Source: Macrotis lagotis
Taxonomy: Eukaryota; Chordata; Mammalia; Peramelemorphia; Peramelidae
Direction of reading: 5' to 3'
Length of the DNA stretch: 64,000 nt
Assembly (NCBI RefSeq): GCF_037893015.1
Contig: NC_133665.1
Coordinates: 193,560,146-193,624,145, forward strand
The position numbers were made by a program, and so were the translations under genes. Below, one piece after another: positions 10,553 through 21,230 of this stretch. Each line of letters opens with the position of its first letter. The first letter of the stretch is position 1. Under the pieces are notes generated by a model. The model ran no database searches, was not told the DNA's origin, and worked only from the letters and a program-made list of their open reading frames with translations.

Positions 10553-10795
10553 GGGGCAACTAGGTGACAGAGTGCATAGCCAGGCCTGAAGTCAGAAAGA
10601 CTGGCTTTCCTGAATACAAATCTGGCCTCAGATGCTTACTAGCTGTGTGACCCTGGGAAAGTCACCTAACCTTGTTTTCTTCAGTTTCTTATCTGTAAAA
10701 TGAGATGAAGAAGAAAACAACAAACAACTCTAGTATCTAGGCCAGGAAAATCCCACACAGGATTACAAAGACTTGGACACAATTAAAATGTTTCA
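10553..10795 (+). mobile_element. Older CORE-SINE with long MIR-like 3' part (MAR1/MON1 type)
   Basis: After the common head and 'gtgtgaccctgggaaagtcac' it continues with 'cagtttcttatctgtaaaatgag', 'acaactctagtatctaggccagg' and 'acttggacacaattaaaatg'. This longer 3' half separates it from the young A-tailed SINE copies. Confidence 0.8.
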
Positions 10796-11640
10796 GCAAA
10801 GAAATGGTTAAAACTGCATTTTAAGATCAATCTGATAATTGACCAGAAGATGGGTTGGACTTGATGCAGAAACCACAACAGACTATTATAATACTCCAGG
10901 GGTGTGGTGATGAGGCTCTGCACCAAAGTGGCATTATGCCAGGGAGGAGAAGGAGGCATGAGAAAGGTGCAAAGTAAAATTAACAGTACTTGGCAATTTA
11001 TTAGATATGGGGAAAAAAGTTGCAGGGAAGGATGAAAGACAAACATGACTGCTACATTGCAAGACAGGTGACTGGGAAGGAGAGTGATGACCCTCATAGT
11101 AATAGAGAAGTTAGAAGGGAATGGGCATTAGAAGAATGATATTAAGTTTGGTTTTTGAGTTTAAGATGCCTAAGAAACAGACATCCAGTCTGAGTTGGAA
11201 AAGCAAGCCTGGTGGTAAGGAGAGAGGTTAGCTATAATAAAGAGAGATAGATTAGAATGCATAGATGAGACAATAAAGAGATTAAAGAGAATTGTACCTA
11301 GGATTGTGGGTTAGGGGCTACCTACCAAGGGGCATGAAGATTAAAGCAAATATGACTGAGAAAGAAGGAGCTGAAGTGAGAAATATCAAAAAAAAACTAA
11401 AAGAGAATATCAAGAAGAGACTAATCAATAATGTGAAAGGCTGCAGAGAACTCAAGAAAGATGAGGAAGGGAAAAAAGATGACTATTAGACTTGGCAACT
11501 AAAGTCATTGCTAACACCAGAGAGTAATTTCAGTTAAGTGATAAGATTGGAAGCCATACTGCAGAGAGTTAAAGAAAAGTGAGAAAAAGAAAAGGATTAG
11601 GAAACTAGGGAGCTTGCCTACCTGGATTAAAGTCCTCCTT

Positions 11641-13015
11641 TTGACTACATATTAGCTGAGGGGGTTAGGGGCAAATCATATCATCTTAGAGCCCCAATCC
11701 AGTAAGTCCTATCTTAATTCTTAACTAAGACTTTAACTTTTATGATATAAAACTTTTTACACATATAAAATCAGATCTAAATAAGTGAGCAAATGCCAAT
11801 TGCTCATGGATTAGTCAAGCTAATATAAAAAACTCAAATATGTATTCAGTGCCATATCGAACAACCAAAAACATTTTGCAAGTATAGGAAAATTAGAAAA
11901 AAATTCATCTGAGCCAGCAGTTGCTTAATGATATTCTTTAAAATGTAATTAATATTTCTTAATCTATATATTTCTGATCAGAAGTTAGTCTCTTAACCTT
12001 TAATAGTTATAAAATGTCAGTTTGCTATGTAAGGCCTGTTGCCTACAATGCTGACTTCAACTATGTCAATACTATCTGATCCTTTCTATGTTAGCCTTAC
12101 CTGATCAACAAACTTCAAGATAAGAGATATCCTGGATGAGCAGAAAGAAAATCCTATTATTTGTAAACATTTACTCTTCAGTATAAGTGGAACTTTTGTC
12201 AATAGGAATTTTAAGTAAATATAAGACTTGGGAAAATCATATTGTAAACCATGTCATCCATCTAGAGTAAAAAGGAGAGAAGGGGGATGGGGGACAGGGA
12301 GATGTGAGTGATGGAGGAGGTGGACCGTGGGGGAGAGTGGTCAGATGTAACACATTTTCTTTTTTTACTTCTTCCAAGGGGTTGGGATTGGATGGCCTGT
12401 CCGAGATCACAGGGCTGGGTGGTTGCTGGGCCTTAGGGGTGGTATGTGGGCTTGGGGTCTCTTGGCCCCAGAGCCAGTGATCAGTCTGCTGTGCCACTCA
12501 GCTACCCTACAGCACATTTAAGAAGAGGGATAAAGTGAAAGGAGAGAGAAAATATAGTATATGGTAGTAGGGAGGTATGAATGGAGGGAGTTGTGATCAG
12601 CAATGCCAACGGTGGAAAAATATGGAAGTAGCTTTTGTGATAGGACTTATCATAAAGAATGTGGTCCACCCACGACAGAGCTGGAGGTGTTGGAACAGAC
12701 TGAAGCACATTTTTAAATTTTTTTTATCTTTACTTTATTGCTCATAAGGGTCTATATTTGGGGGGGGTATAATGTTTACTCTTAAATAAGGCTGCCAAAA
12801 GTTACATGATTTTTTGTTCATTCATAAAATGCCCCCCAAATTAGGTATCAACATTGGTATTTGCAAGGATGCCAGTCACTCGTGGGTTTTGGTAAGATCC
12901 TAGAAAATTAAGCTTCATTTATAAACTAAACCAAAAAAAAGACTAAGTTTTAGAGAAAGAGCTTCTTTATTAGGAATTTTATATACCAACAAAATGGAAT
13001 CAGGACTTCTTGATC
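11641..13015. other. AT-rich DNA, one diverged SINE at 12375-12508
   Basis: Apart from the diverged SINE listed separately I see no repeat or gene. Frames at 12237-12497 and 12502-12708 (minus) overlap the SINE and purine-rich DNA and have no recognisable product. Confidence 0.4.
12375..12508 (-). mobile_element. Diverged SINE, reverse orientation
   Basis: 'ctgtccgagatcacagggctgg', 'cccagagccagtgatcagtctgctgtgccactcagctaccc' follows the SINE complement order, but with far more substitutions than the young copies. Confidence 0.55.
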
Positions 13016-13889
13016 AAAAAGGAATTTCAGGATTTCTATGAAAAATTTAATTCAATTGAATTCAATTTTTTGGATACTTTTTAAATTCTGAACTGTATTC
13101 CTCATTCCCTAACCCATACTAGAGAAAGTTATCATTTGAATTGGATGGAAAGGAATCCCAATTTTGTAAACTTACTCTATAGACAATGTTCTCTTGGTTT
13201 TGCTCACCTCACTTCGTTATTTCCAACAAGTCATTCCCTTGTTTTTTTAAAACCAACCAACAGCTTGTTACAGCACAGTAGTAATCCATCACAATCTTAA
13301 GATGTCCATGGGATATAGACATTCCAACTGTTCAGTCATTTCCCAATAGTCAGGCATCTCTTCAATTTCCAGTTCTTTGCCACCACGGAGCTGCTATAAA
13401 TACTTTAGAATGTCTGGGTTCTTTTTCCTTTTCCCTGATCACCTTGGGAAACAGACCCAAGAGTAGTATTGTTGAGACAAAGGGTATAATACAGTTTTTT
13501 TTTAATTTGGGGGAGACAATTCAGGTTGCTCTTCCAATTTTCCATATCCCCTCCATCAAATGTCATTTTTCCCCTTCTATCATTTTAGTCAATTTGATAG
13601 ATGTGAGATATCTCTATAGTTGTTTTAATTTGTATTTCTGTAATCAATAATGAGTTTGATTTCTTTTACAATTTTTCTCCCTCCCTCCCTTCCTTACCCC
13701 CAACAGAAAGGAATCTGACAGAACTCTATATTTATAGCCATGCTCACATTGATCCGATATTGAACATACTATGAAAAGAATCAGATCCAAAACAGAATAC
13801 CTTAGAGAAAAATGTGACATAATACATAAGACAACTTAAAAACTGAAGATAAGCTTCAGAAAGATTCACATTCTTGTAAATTTGACTAT

Positions 13890-13926
<37 letters not shown>

Positions 13927-13932
13927 TATATA
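13890..13932. repeat. Compound (CT)n(CA)n(TA)n microsatellite
   Basis: The run contains about eight CT units, then about eleven CA units, then ATATAT, inside the reverse L1. Confidence 0.95.
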
Positions 13933-15074
13933 ATATGCAATGCCTTTATTCGATAAAACTGCCTATAGAAGATTTTCGTAATTTTCTGCTTCCCTTGGTT
14001 ACATTGGTTTTATTTATATAACACCTTTTTAATTTAATGTAATTTAAATTATCCACTTTATATCTCAATTTATAGTCAATTTATTCATAATTTCTACTCC
14101 TACCAATAAGTCTGATTATTTCTCTTTATATTTAAGTCATGTATCTTGACTTTAAATTGGTAAACAGTGTTAAGATACTGGTCTATCCCCAATTTCTGCC
14201 AAACTGCTTTCCAGTTTTCCCAACAGTTTTTACCAAATAGTGAATCCTTATCCCAAAAGTTTAAATTTTTCTATTATAGGTTACTATAATCACTTATTAC
14301 TGTCTACTATATTCCTCCTGCTATATTGATCTACCTTTCTATTTCTTAGTACCACATAGTTTTTGATAATTACTGCCTTATAATATTCCTTTGCTTTTTT
14401 TCATTAATCCCTTTAATATACTTGACCTTCTGTTCTTCCAAATGAATTAATTTTTCTGGTCCAACAAAATAATTTTTTGGTATTTTAATTGGGATGGCAT
14501 TGAAAATGTCAATTAGAGAAAACTGCCACTTTTATTTTATTAGTTCATGAATGCTAATTTCTCCAATTATTTAAATCTGGCTTCATTTGTATAAAAAGGA
14601 ATTTTTTTTAAGTATGTTCATGTAGTTCATGTAGTAGAGGTAAATTGTCTCCAATTATTTTAAATAGGGTAATCTCTTCCTGTTTCTTCAGGTCTTTGTT
14701 GGTGATATGTAGAAATACTGATAATTTATTTGAGTTTACTTTATATCTTGCTGCTTTGGTAAAATTACTGTTTCAACTAACTTTTTAGTTGAATCTCTAG
14801 GATTTTCCAAGAATGTCATCGTGTTGTCTGAAAAGAGATAGTTTTATTACTTCCCTAACCATTCTGATTTAATCCGTTTATTTTTTTCCCTCATTGCTAT
14901 CACTAACATTTCTAGGGATAATATTAAATAAGTGACTGTTCTTCTCTTGATCTTATTGCTGAAATTTCTATCTTATCCCCTTACAAATAAAATAATCCCC
15001 ACTGCTGATGGTTTTAAGTAGAGGTTTCTTATCATTTTAAAGAAAAATCCATTCATGCCTATTTTCAAGTGTTT

Positions 15075-15242
15075 ATTTTTTTAGGGTTTTTTTTTTTTTT
15101 TTTTGCAGGGCAATGGGGTTAAGTGGCTTGCCCAAGGCCACATAGCTAGGTGATTATTAAGTGTCTGAAACTGGATTTGAACTCAGGTACTCCTGACTCC
15201 AGGGCCGGTGCTCTATCCACTGCACCACCTAGCTGCCCCCCC
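15075..15242 (-). mobile_element. CORE-SINE inserted in reverse L1
   Basis: From a T-run and 'gcagggcaatggggttaagtgg' to 'tccactgcaccacctagctgcccc' it is a full reverse copy. The L1 14-mer 'attttcaagtgttt' is duplicated exactly at 15061-15074 and 15243-15256. Confidence 0.93.
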
Positions 15243-15500
15243 ATTTTCAAGTGTTTTTTACAAAGGAATGAGTGCTGTATTTTGTCAAAAGTTTTTTTCT
15301 GCATCTATCAATATAGTCATGATTTGCCACTTTTGTTAGTGATATTTATTATTAGGTTAATAATGTTCCTTATGTTAAACCATCCCTTCATTCTTGGTAT
15401 CAATTCCACTTGGTCACAATGTATGATCTTTGTGATATATTGTTGTAGTCTCCTGACTAGCATTTCTATAACAACTTTTCATAACTAGTCTAGCAAAATA

Positions 15501-16210
15501 TGAAATTAGTCTGAATGACCTCCTTACGGCACCTAATACTCGACTTGTATCTAATTACATCTATGTATAATCTTCTAGTTCACTGCAAAGAATATAATGT
15601 TTTATTTTTAACTTGTACCTAAATGGGTAAGCACATAGTAAATGGTCAATAAATACTTCTCCATATTGTTTTCTTGGGGGGGCATAAAAGATTTTTAGTC
15701 TAGAACTGTGGTCTCATCCTCATGGGAAACTGTAGATACAGAAATTCAAATTCCCTCTACAGATCCACAATGAAAACTCATTTTGACTTAGTCTTTCCAA
15801 ATTTACCCGAATCACTAAAAATATGTGTATATTTATTTTGTTGGCATTATTCTTTCAGTAACCATCCATCCTCTGATCAAAAAGCTGTAAAACCTCACTT
15901 TTTCTAAGCATATCACAACTTTTCTCCTCCTCCATCTCTTTTGCCTCTCTCCTCTTGTCTCTCTCTTTTGCCTCTCTCCTCTCCTTTTTCCTCCTTGCCT
16001 AACCCCATCCCCTTTGCTAATGGCATATTTTGGGGAACGGAATTCAGAGGGAGAAATTATGTCCATGTACTTACCTTGTTTATATGGTGTTCTATAGACA
16101 TAGCTGCCTGAGAATCTCTTCATATTTTTACCTGACACTAAATCACACCCTTTAAAGGATTTCTAGGGACCTTGGACAAGTATCAAACATAATGACAATA
16201 TACCAACAGC
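15501..16210. other. Unique DNA with pyrimidine-rich block
   Basis: A CT-rich stretch lies at about 15915-15995. The minus-strand segment 16075-16162 ends at a good AAG|GTAAGT donor and is open, but its acceptor is weak. It is discussed as a possible exon and is not called as a gene. Confidence 0.35.
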
Positions 16211-16214
16211 TCCT

Positions 16215-16500
16215 CATTTATTTATGTAAGCAGTTCCTTTCCTTCTTGCAGATATGATGTGGTCATATCAACCTTGCTCTGACACTGGAAAAGTAACAAT
16301 CTCTCTGATGAGAGAGAACAGATGAATTCCGAATGGAGACTGAAGCAAACTCTAAGCGTTATTTTATTTTGTATTTTCATTTGTAACATGGCTAATATGG
16401 ACGTACTTTGTTTCAATGAAATCAAAATGTATTCCTTCTCAAGGGGGCAGAGAGGAAAGGGGAGAATTTCAACCTCAAAAGTTTAAAAAAGGATAGTTCA
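16215..16500 (+). mobile_element. L1 3' end fragment
   Basis: 'gaattccgaatggagactgaagcaaactc', 'catttgtaacatggctaatatggacg' and 'attccttctcaagggggcagagagg' match the order of marsupial L1 3' UTRs, ending near 'tttacatccaagtgggac'. Confidence 0.65.
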
Positions 16501-18004
16501 AAACTGCTTTACATCCAAGTGGGACATCCCTCATGAAACAAATCAAAACCAAAAAAACAGTGTCTCTGTGCTAGGCACTTATTCCAGTACAAAAAAAGAA
16601 GGTCCAAGGTATCTGTGACTAAATGAACTCAGCTGTATATTTCAAGTTTTCTAGTCTTTGGCTCTGTGAAGAGCAAGTATAATGGCTAACCCTTCTCCCT
16701 GTCAATTTTACTTTAATTGGTTATTCTGCTGCTGCTTTAACTATTTGCCATCTTTAAAATGCTAAATGAGTCCAAAATTTGTCTGCAATAGAAAAGAAAC
16801 CAAACTTAATCAAATGAGGAATTTTTTTTCTCATTTTTTTTAAATATGTGAACCACCTCTTTGACTCCTCAATGTCACCTCAGATGTTGGAAAGAAAAAA
16901 CTCAGGAGCCTGGCTCTGCAAGCAGCAAAGAAGAGGCAAAGGGGGCTTCTCAGTCTAAAACAGTTACTGCTCCAAGGTGTTACAAAACCAAAACCATACT
17001 GTTTGGCCCAATGATTCCACAGAGACTGAACAGCAGAGGAAGAGGGAAAGAGCCTACAAATACTCAGTTACTTTCTAATACCCAGTCAATGGAAACCACC
17101 CCTGAAGACCAGGATTAGAGAATAGCTGAATACATTGTTAAATTGTCAAAATATACTGTAGAGGAATAAAGGCTGCAGAAATGATGCCAAGGAAATTTAA
17201 CCTACTTAGAGGACAGGGCATGATGCTGGTTGCTGAAAGAATAAAGCCAACAAAATAAATACATACATAGAAGAAACTTCCAAAAGGACCCGAGTCAAAA
17301 TGATTCTCAATCTTGTCAAAAATGTTTAGCATTTTTAATCAAAATGAGCCTAGCTTAGATACAGATTTAGCTTAAATGTGATTGGGTCAAAGGTCCAATT
17401 CTTTTGTAAATGGTTTTTTTGTTTAAAGTAAAAATTCTTCTAACAGTTACTGCTTTGAAGATGCAAACTGTAGAAATTTTCCAGAAGTAACATTCTAGCA
17501 ATACTGATCCCGATGAACTCACTTGGTCATAGTTGGAGCCGCAGCAGAATTCAGCTCTCACTAGATGACCTCCAAAGTCCCTTCCCTGGTATGACTGCAG
17601 GGCTTGTACTGGACAGCAGGATGGTTCTTTGGGCTCTAATGGTCCAAAATTCCTTCTCTGTTACCCACAGTTCCTCCTGGCTGCATATCCAGCTCCCACC
17701 CCTCCCCCTTCAGCCACCAAGGGCACATTTGCACTACAATTTTCTTAGGGCAGAATGTCATTTTCATTCAATTATGAAGGATTTATTTCCTGAACTACCT
17801 GGTGATTTCGGTCAAACAGAAACACTCTGCTTTCAATCAGCTTCAAAACTGAGCCATAAGCTGGACCTGCAAGAGAATTTGCCAAAGGCCAGTAGGTGTC
17901 AGACAAGAGTCTCCTAGGCTCCAGGCCGTGCTGCAGAACATTGCCATGCCACCTGAATGTCACTGACTGAGATGGAGGGGCCTTCTGAAGACAGAAGACA
18001 GCCT
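16501..18004. other. Mostly unique DNA, one exon-like minus segment
   Basis: No repeat is recognised with confidence. A 68-bp minus-strand segment at 17799-17866 has a good acceptor (TTCTCTTGCAG) and a donor (CAG|GTAGTT) and is discussed under findings. The 134-codon plus frame at 17513-17917 has no recognisable product. Confidence 0.35.
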
Positions 18005-18130
18005 CGTCAGCACCCTCATTTTACAGATAAAAAGCTGAGGCCCAGGGTGGTCCAAGTAGCAGACTTGGATGACCTCAGTCAGATTCTTTGGCTCTAAATT
18101 CAGGAGACACTTATTTTACTAACATGCTGC
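18005..18130 (-). mobile_element. MIR remnant
   Basis: 'cctcattttacagataaaaagctgaggccc' followed by 'ggctctaaattcaggagac' is the complement of a MIR core. Confidence 0.6.
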
Positions 18131-18300
18131 TTCACAAAGAGAAAATGGCCCCAGGAGCCAACATTCCTGCCTTTGGAGCTTGCATTCCCAAGGACTCAAA
18201 GTTAAGAGGGGAGACAACATGCAAATCACACAGCTCTGCATGAACAAGCTACATACACAGCAAACTCAAAATAATCTACAGAAAGAAGGTACTGGAATTA
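18131..18300 (-). mobile_element. Small L2 fragment, reverse
   Basis: 'cctttggagcttgcattcccaagg' and 'ggggagacaacatgcaaatc' match the complement of an L2 segment that also appears in decayed form near 9660. The match is short. Confidence 0.45.
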
Positions 18301-18631
18301 GCATACATAATGAATCTAGAATAGGGCAGGAACTAATTCATTTGATCTCTACATCCCCAAGGCCTAGCCCAGTGCCTAACATGGAGCCAATGTTCAATGA
18401 ATGCTTAATGCTGTTATACCACAACCTGGCTACCCCTTTTCCAATTATAGACTTATTCGGTGTCATCATATACATTCAAAAGTCAAAGAATCAGAGATGA
18501 AGAGCTGGAAGACAACAAATTTTGATAGGCTGACTTATTTGCTAACCTGTCTGTAATTCTTTTGGCTCCCCAGTGTAAAGGGTAGGGGATCTATTTTTGG
18601 TGAGTTGCTAAGTTTATACTTTTAAAAATCA

Positions 18632-18958
18632 GGGCAGCTAGGTGGTACAGTGGATAGAGCACCCACCCTGGAGTCAGGAGAGCCTGAGTTCAAATCTGGT
18701 CTCAGACACTTGACACTTACTATCTGTGTGATATTGGATGAGTCACTTAACCCAGACTGCCTCTAACCCAGGGCCCTCTCCAGCCATTCTGATCCCTATC
18801 TGGCCACTGGACCCAGATGGCTCTGGAGGAGAAAGGGAGGTTGGTAAATGAGCACAGCTCCCACTCATTCAAATCCAATTCACTTGCTGCTTGTCAAGGC
18901 AACACTTCTCTAATGTCATGGTCTTCTTCAAAAACAAAAGACAAACAACAATTTCTAA
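18632..18958 (+). mobile_element. Composite SINE: common head plus a second 3' body
   Basis: It starts as the normal CORE-SINE ('gggcagctaggtggtacagtgg'), but instead of an A-tail it continues with 'ggccctctccagccattctgatccctatctggccactggacccagatggctctggagg' and ends in 'catggtcttcttcaaaaacaaaagacaaacaacaa'. The same body joined to the same head occurs reversed at 55285-55585, so this is a real composite family and not two neighbouring insertions. Confidence 0.8.
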
Positions 18959-19429
18959 AATTAATTGCTACACTTTAGTTTGATTTTGCCAAAGCCACAA
19001 TATAAAATAAAATGATTTAAAGTGAAATATCAATATTGTAAGTTTCAGACTAAACTGAAAGTAGGACTCAGCCTTCTCTGAAGATTACAGGGAATGTACT
19101 CTTATCAGGTAGCAAAGGAAATAACCTCAAGCAAATCAAACTTTAAGTGACCAGAAATGTCCTTCTAATATCCCTGTTAAGTAAACACCTTGCTTCTGTC
19201 ATTGCCTAGGAATGCTTTGCATACAAGGACCAAAAAAATGTTTTCTGGTTACTGCTATTGTTGTTGCTGTTGCTTAAAGACCATCCTCCAATGACCAAGT
19301 AATCTCCAATAATTACTTCCCAAACCAAATCATTGCAAGCTTCTGGATAGCATGAAATTTCTGAGTAGTTTTTCTTCATTAACATCGAGCTATGATCTGC
19401 CTCAAACTTTCAAATGTTGCTCCTATCTT
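18959..19429. other. Unique AT-rich DNA
   Basis: I recognise no repeat or gene here. Confidence 0.4.
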
Positions 19430-19682
19430 CTATGACAAAACACAACAAACTTATGCTCTCTTCTATCGTACTATATATTAAAATTCAAATATATGTTTTA
19501 GGGTTAAAAGATCATACATTTCCTTTTGCAGCACCTGTAAATGGGATTGCGTTCATGACCAAAGTATTACAGAAGATAAGATAGGAAATCTTGACTGCAC
19601 AGAATTAAAACTTTTTGCACAAAGAAATCAATGTAGCTTTAAAAGACTTTATTCATTTTGCTCTATGTTGTTTTTCTGGTTT

Positions 19683-19828
19683 GGGGACAGCTAGGTGGCC
19701 CAGTGGATAGAGAACCAGCCCTGGAATCAGGAGGACCTGAGTTCAAATCAGACCTCAGACACTTAATGACCTAGCTATGTGGCCTTGAGCAAGTCACTTA
19801 ACCCCATTGCCTTGCAAAAAAATTTTTT
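19683..19828 (+). mobile_element. Marsupial CORE-SINE
   Basis: Full order from 'ggggacagctaggtggcccagtgg' to 'ccattgccttgcaaaaaaa'. The middle 'taattacc' is shortened to 'atgacc'. Confidence 0.92.
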
Positions 19829-20023
19829 TTCAAATTTTAAAAAAAGACAGAGAAAAACATTGATTGGGAGAGAACTTCTATGGCAAGTTTCTCTGAAAAA
19901 GATTTCATTTTATACTTAGAATAGACATATACACGTGTGCATGATACATCTAATACACACATAATTAAACATGTAGATAAAAACCATTGTTTGATTGATA
20001 CAGGATCAAAAGACATGAACAAG

Positions 20024-20091
20024 GGTGGCTAGGTGGCGTAGTGGGTAAAGCACCGGCCCTGGAGTTAACCCCGTTTGACTTGCAAAAAAAA
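20024..20091 (+). mobile_element. Internally deleted CORE-SINE with exact target duplication
   Basis: The head reaches 'caccggccctggagt' and jumps directly to 'taaccccgtttgacttgc' plus an A-tail, so the middle of about 90 bases is missing. The 16-mer 'aaaagacatgaacaag' is duplicated exactly at 20008-20023 and 20092-20107 in L1 sequence. The ends are intact, so the deletion happened before, during or after a normal insertion. Confidence 0.92.
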
Positions 20092-20155
20092 AAAAGACAT
20101 GAACAAGCAGTTTTCTTTTCTTTTTTTTTTAGGAAGCAGTTTTCAAAAATCCAAA

Positions 20156-20525
20156 TCGTTGATGATGTTTGTCCTTCATTCTTTTTTTTTTAGGTTTATT
20201 TTTTCAAGGCAAATGGGGTTAAGTGGCTTGCCCAAGTCCACACAGCTAGGTAATCAGTAAGTGTCTGAGACCGGATTTGAACCCAGATACTCCTGACTCC
20301 AGGGCCGGTGCTTTACCTACTGCGCCACCTAGCCACCCCCTTGTCCTTCATTTTTGAAGAAGACCATGACATGACAAGAACCTGAACTGGAGGTGTTAGT
20401 GTTGTGCTGAATCACCAGTCTCACTTTCTCTTGCGGAGCCATCTGGGAGCTTAGGTAGGAATCAAGACAACTGGAGATGGCCCTGGATGCCAGGCAATTA
20501 GGGTGAAGTGACTTGACAAATCACT
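20156..20525 (-). mobile_element. Composite repeat body, reverse, split by a SINE
   Basis: 'gatgatgtttgtccttcatt', then after the SINE 'ttgtccttcatttttgaagaagaccatgacatgac', 'cagtctcactttctcttgcggagcc' and 'caactggagatggccctgg', ending in 'gtgaagtgacttgac' of the SINE-like head. It is the reverse of the body at 18775-18958. Confidence 0.75.
20181..20340 (-). mobile_element. CORE-SINE inserted in the composite repeat
   Basis: The reverse copy runs from a T-run and 'aggcaaatggggttaagtgg' to 'ctactgcgccacctagccacccc'. The 12-mer 'ttgtccttcatt' is duplicated at 20169-20180 and 20341-20352. Confidence 0.93.
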
Positions 20526-20969
20526 AATGACTAGAGAAATGCAAATTAAAACAACTTTGAGGTTACACTTCATACCCATTAGATTGGCAAAGATGCCCCA
20601 AAACTAAAAGGACAATTGTTAGAAGACACAAATAGAGAGAAATGAGCATATTACTGTAATGCTAGTGGAATAATTGGTGGGTCCAACTATTAGGGAAAAC
20701 AATTAAAAAAAACATTTAGAACTATACCTGCCCCCCCAAGTCACCACACCACACTGTGCACACCCTTTGACCCAACATCACACAAAGTGGGCAAGTCAAT
20801 TCAGCTAAAGTACGATGACGTGCCACAAGGTAGAATGTTCCAGGCCTCTCAAACCCCCAGCACCATCTAGACTACAGCCTCTCCCTCCCCTCAGACCCTA
20901 GGTGGAGACGGCCCAGGAACCTAAACCCAAGTAGGCTTCCAGCCCAAGGAAGCCCCCACCTGTAAAGGA

Positions 20970-21230
20970 GCAGTGTGGGATTGTTTTCTATACTATGTCA
21001 TTTTGTTCTCTCTGATGTTTTCTTTCTTCCTTTTGGATCTGATTCTTCTCTCCCATTCAGTTTCGATCTATGCTTATCAGGGTTGCAAATGTAAAGCCTA
21101 GATCAGACTGTCTTCTGTTGGGGGGAGGGAGAAAAATTGTAAAACTCAAAACCTTGCAAAAAAAAAAAAAGATTGGTAGAAACTACCATTGTATGCAGTT
21201 GGAAAAACAAAGAAAATATTTATGTAATAA
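20970..21230 (+). mobile_element. L1 3' end fragment, G-rich tail type
   Basis: 'catttggatctgattcttc'-like sequence is followed by 'gactgtcttctgttggggggagggagaaaaattgtaaaactc', 'accttgcaaaa' and 'gtatgcagttggaaaaacaaag'. The same 3' end type is seen at 30740-30935. Confidence 0.6.

Larger units (their letters stand above)
9605..11640 (-). mobile_element. Long L2 LINE remnant, reverse orientation, with later insertions
   Basis: Purine-rich phrases in the complement-of-L2 order include 'gagagctcctgctcaagcagttcataat', 'ggtcagacctataag', 'acagactattataatactccaggggtgtggtgatgagg', and 'aaaggctgcagagaactcaagaaagatgagg'. The block is split by an L1 3' end (about 10020-10350) and by SINEs. No reverse transcriptase frame survives. 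Confidence 0.6.
13020..15500 (-). mobile_element. L1 ORF2 and 3' end remnant, reverse orientation
   Basis: Read on the minus strand this is a decayed L1 of about 2.3 kb. The part near 13200-13500 is the end of ORF2 (plus strand 'cacctcacttcgttatttcc', 'caatttccagttctttgccaccacggagc'). The part at 14470-15480 is the upstream reverse-transcriptase region (plus strand 'tattttaattgggatggcattgaaaatgtc', 'ccttatgttaaaccatcccttcattc'). Many stops and indels are present. A SINE is inserted at 15075-15242. Confidence 0.75.
19430..20830 (+). mobile_element. L1 ORF2 3' region remnant with nested insertions
   Basis: L1 phrases run in order: 'gggattgcgttcatgaccaaag', 'ggaaatcttgactgcacagaattaaaa', 'cttctatggcaagtttctctg', 'agacatgaacaagcagttttc', 'actagagaaatgcaaattaaaacaac', 'cacaccctttgacccaac'. 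They are separated by a SINE (19683-19828), a deleted SINE (20024-20091), and a composite repeat (20156-20525) that itself holds a SINE. Stops and gaps show it is dead. Confidence 0.75.
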
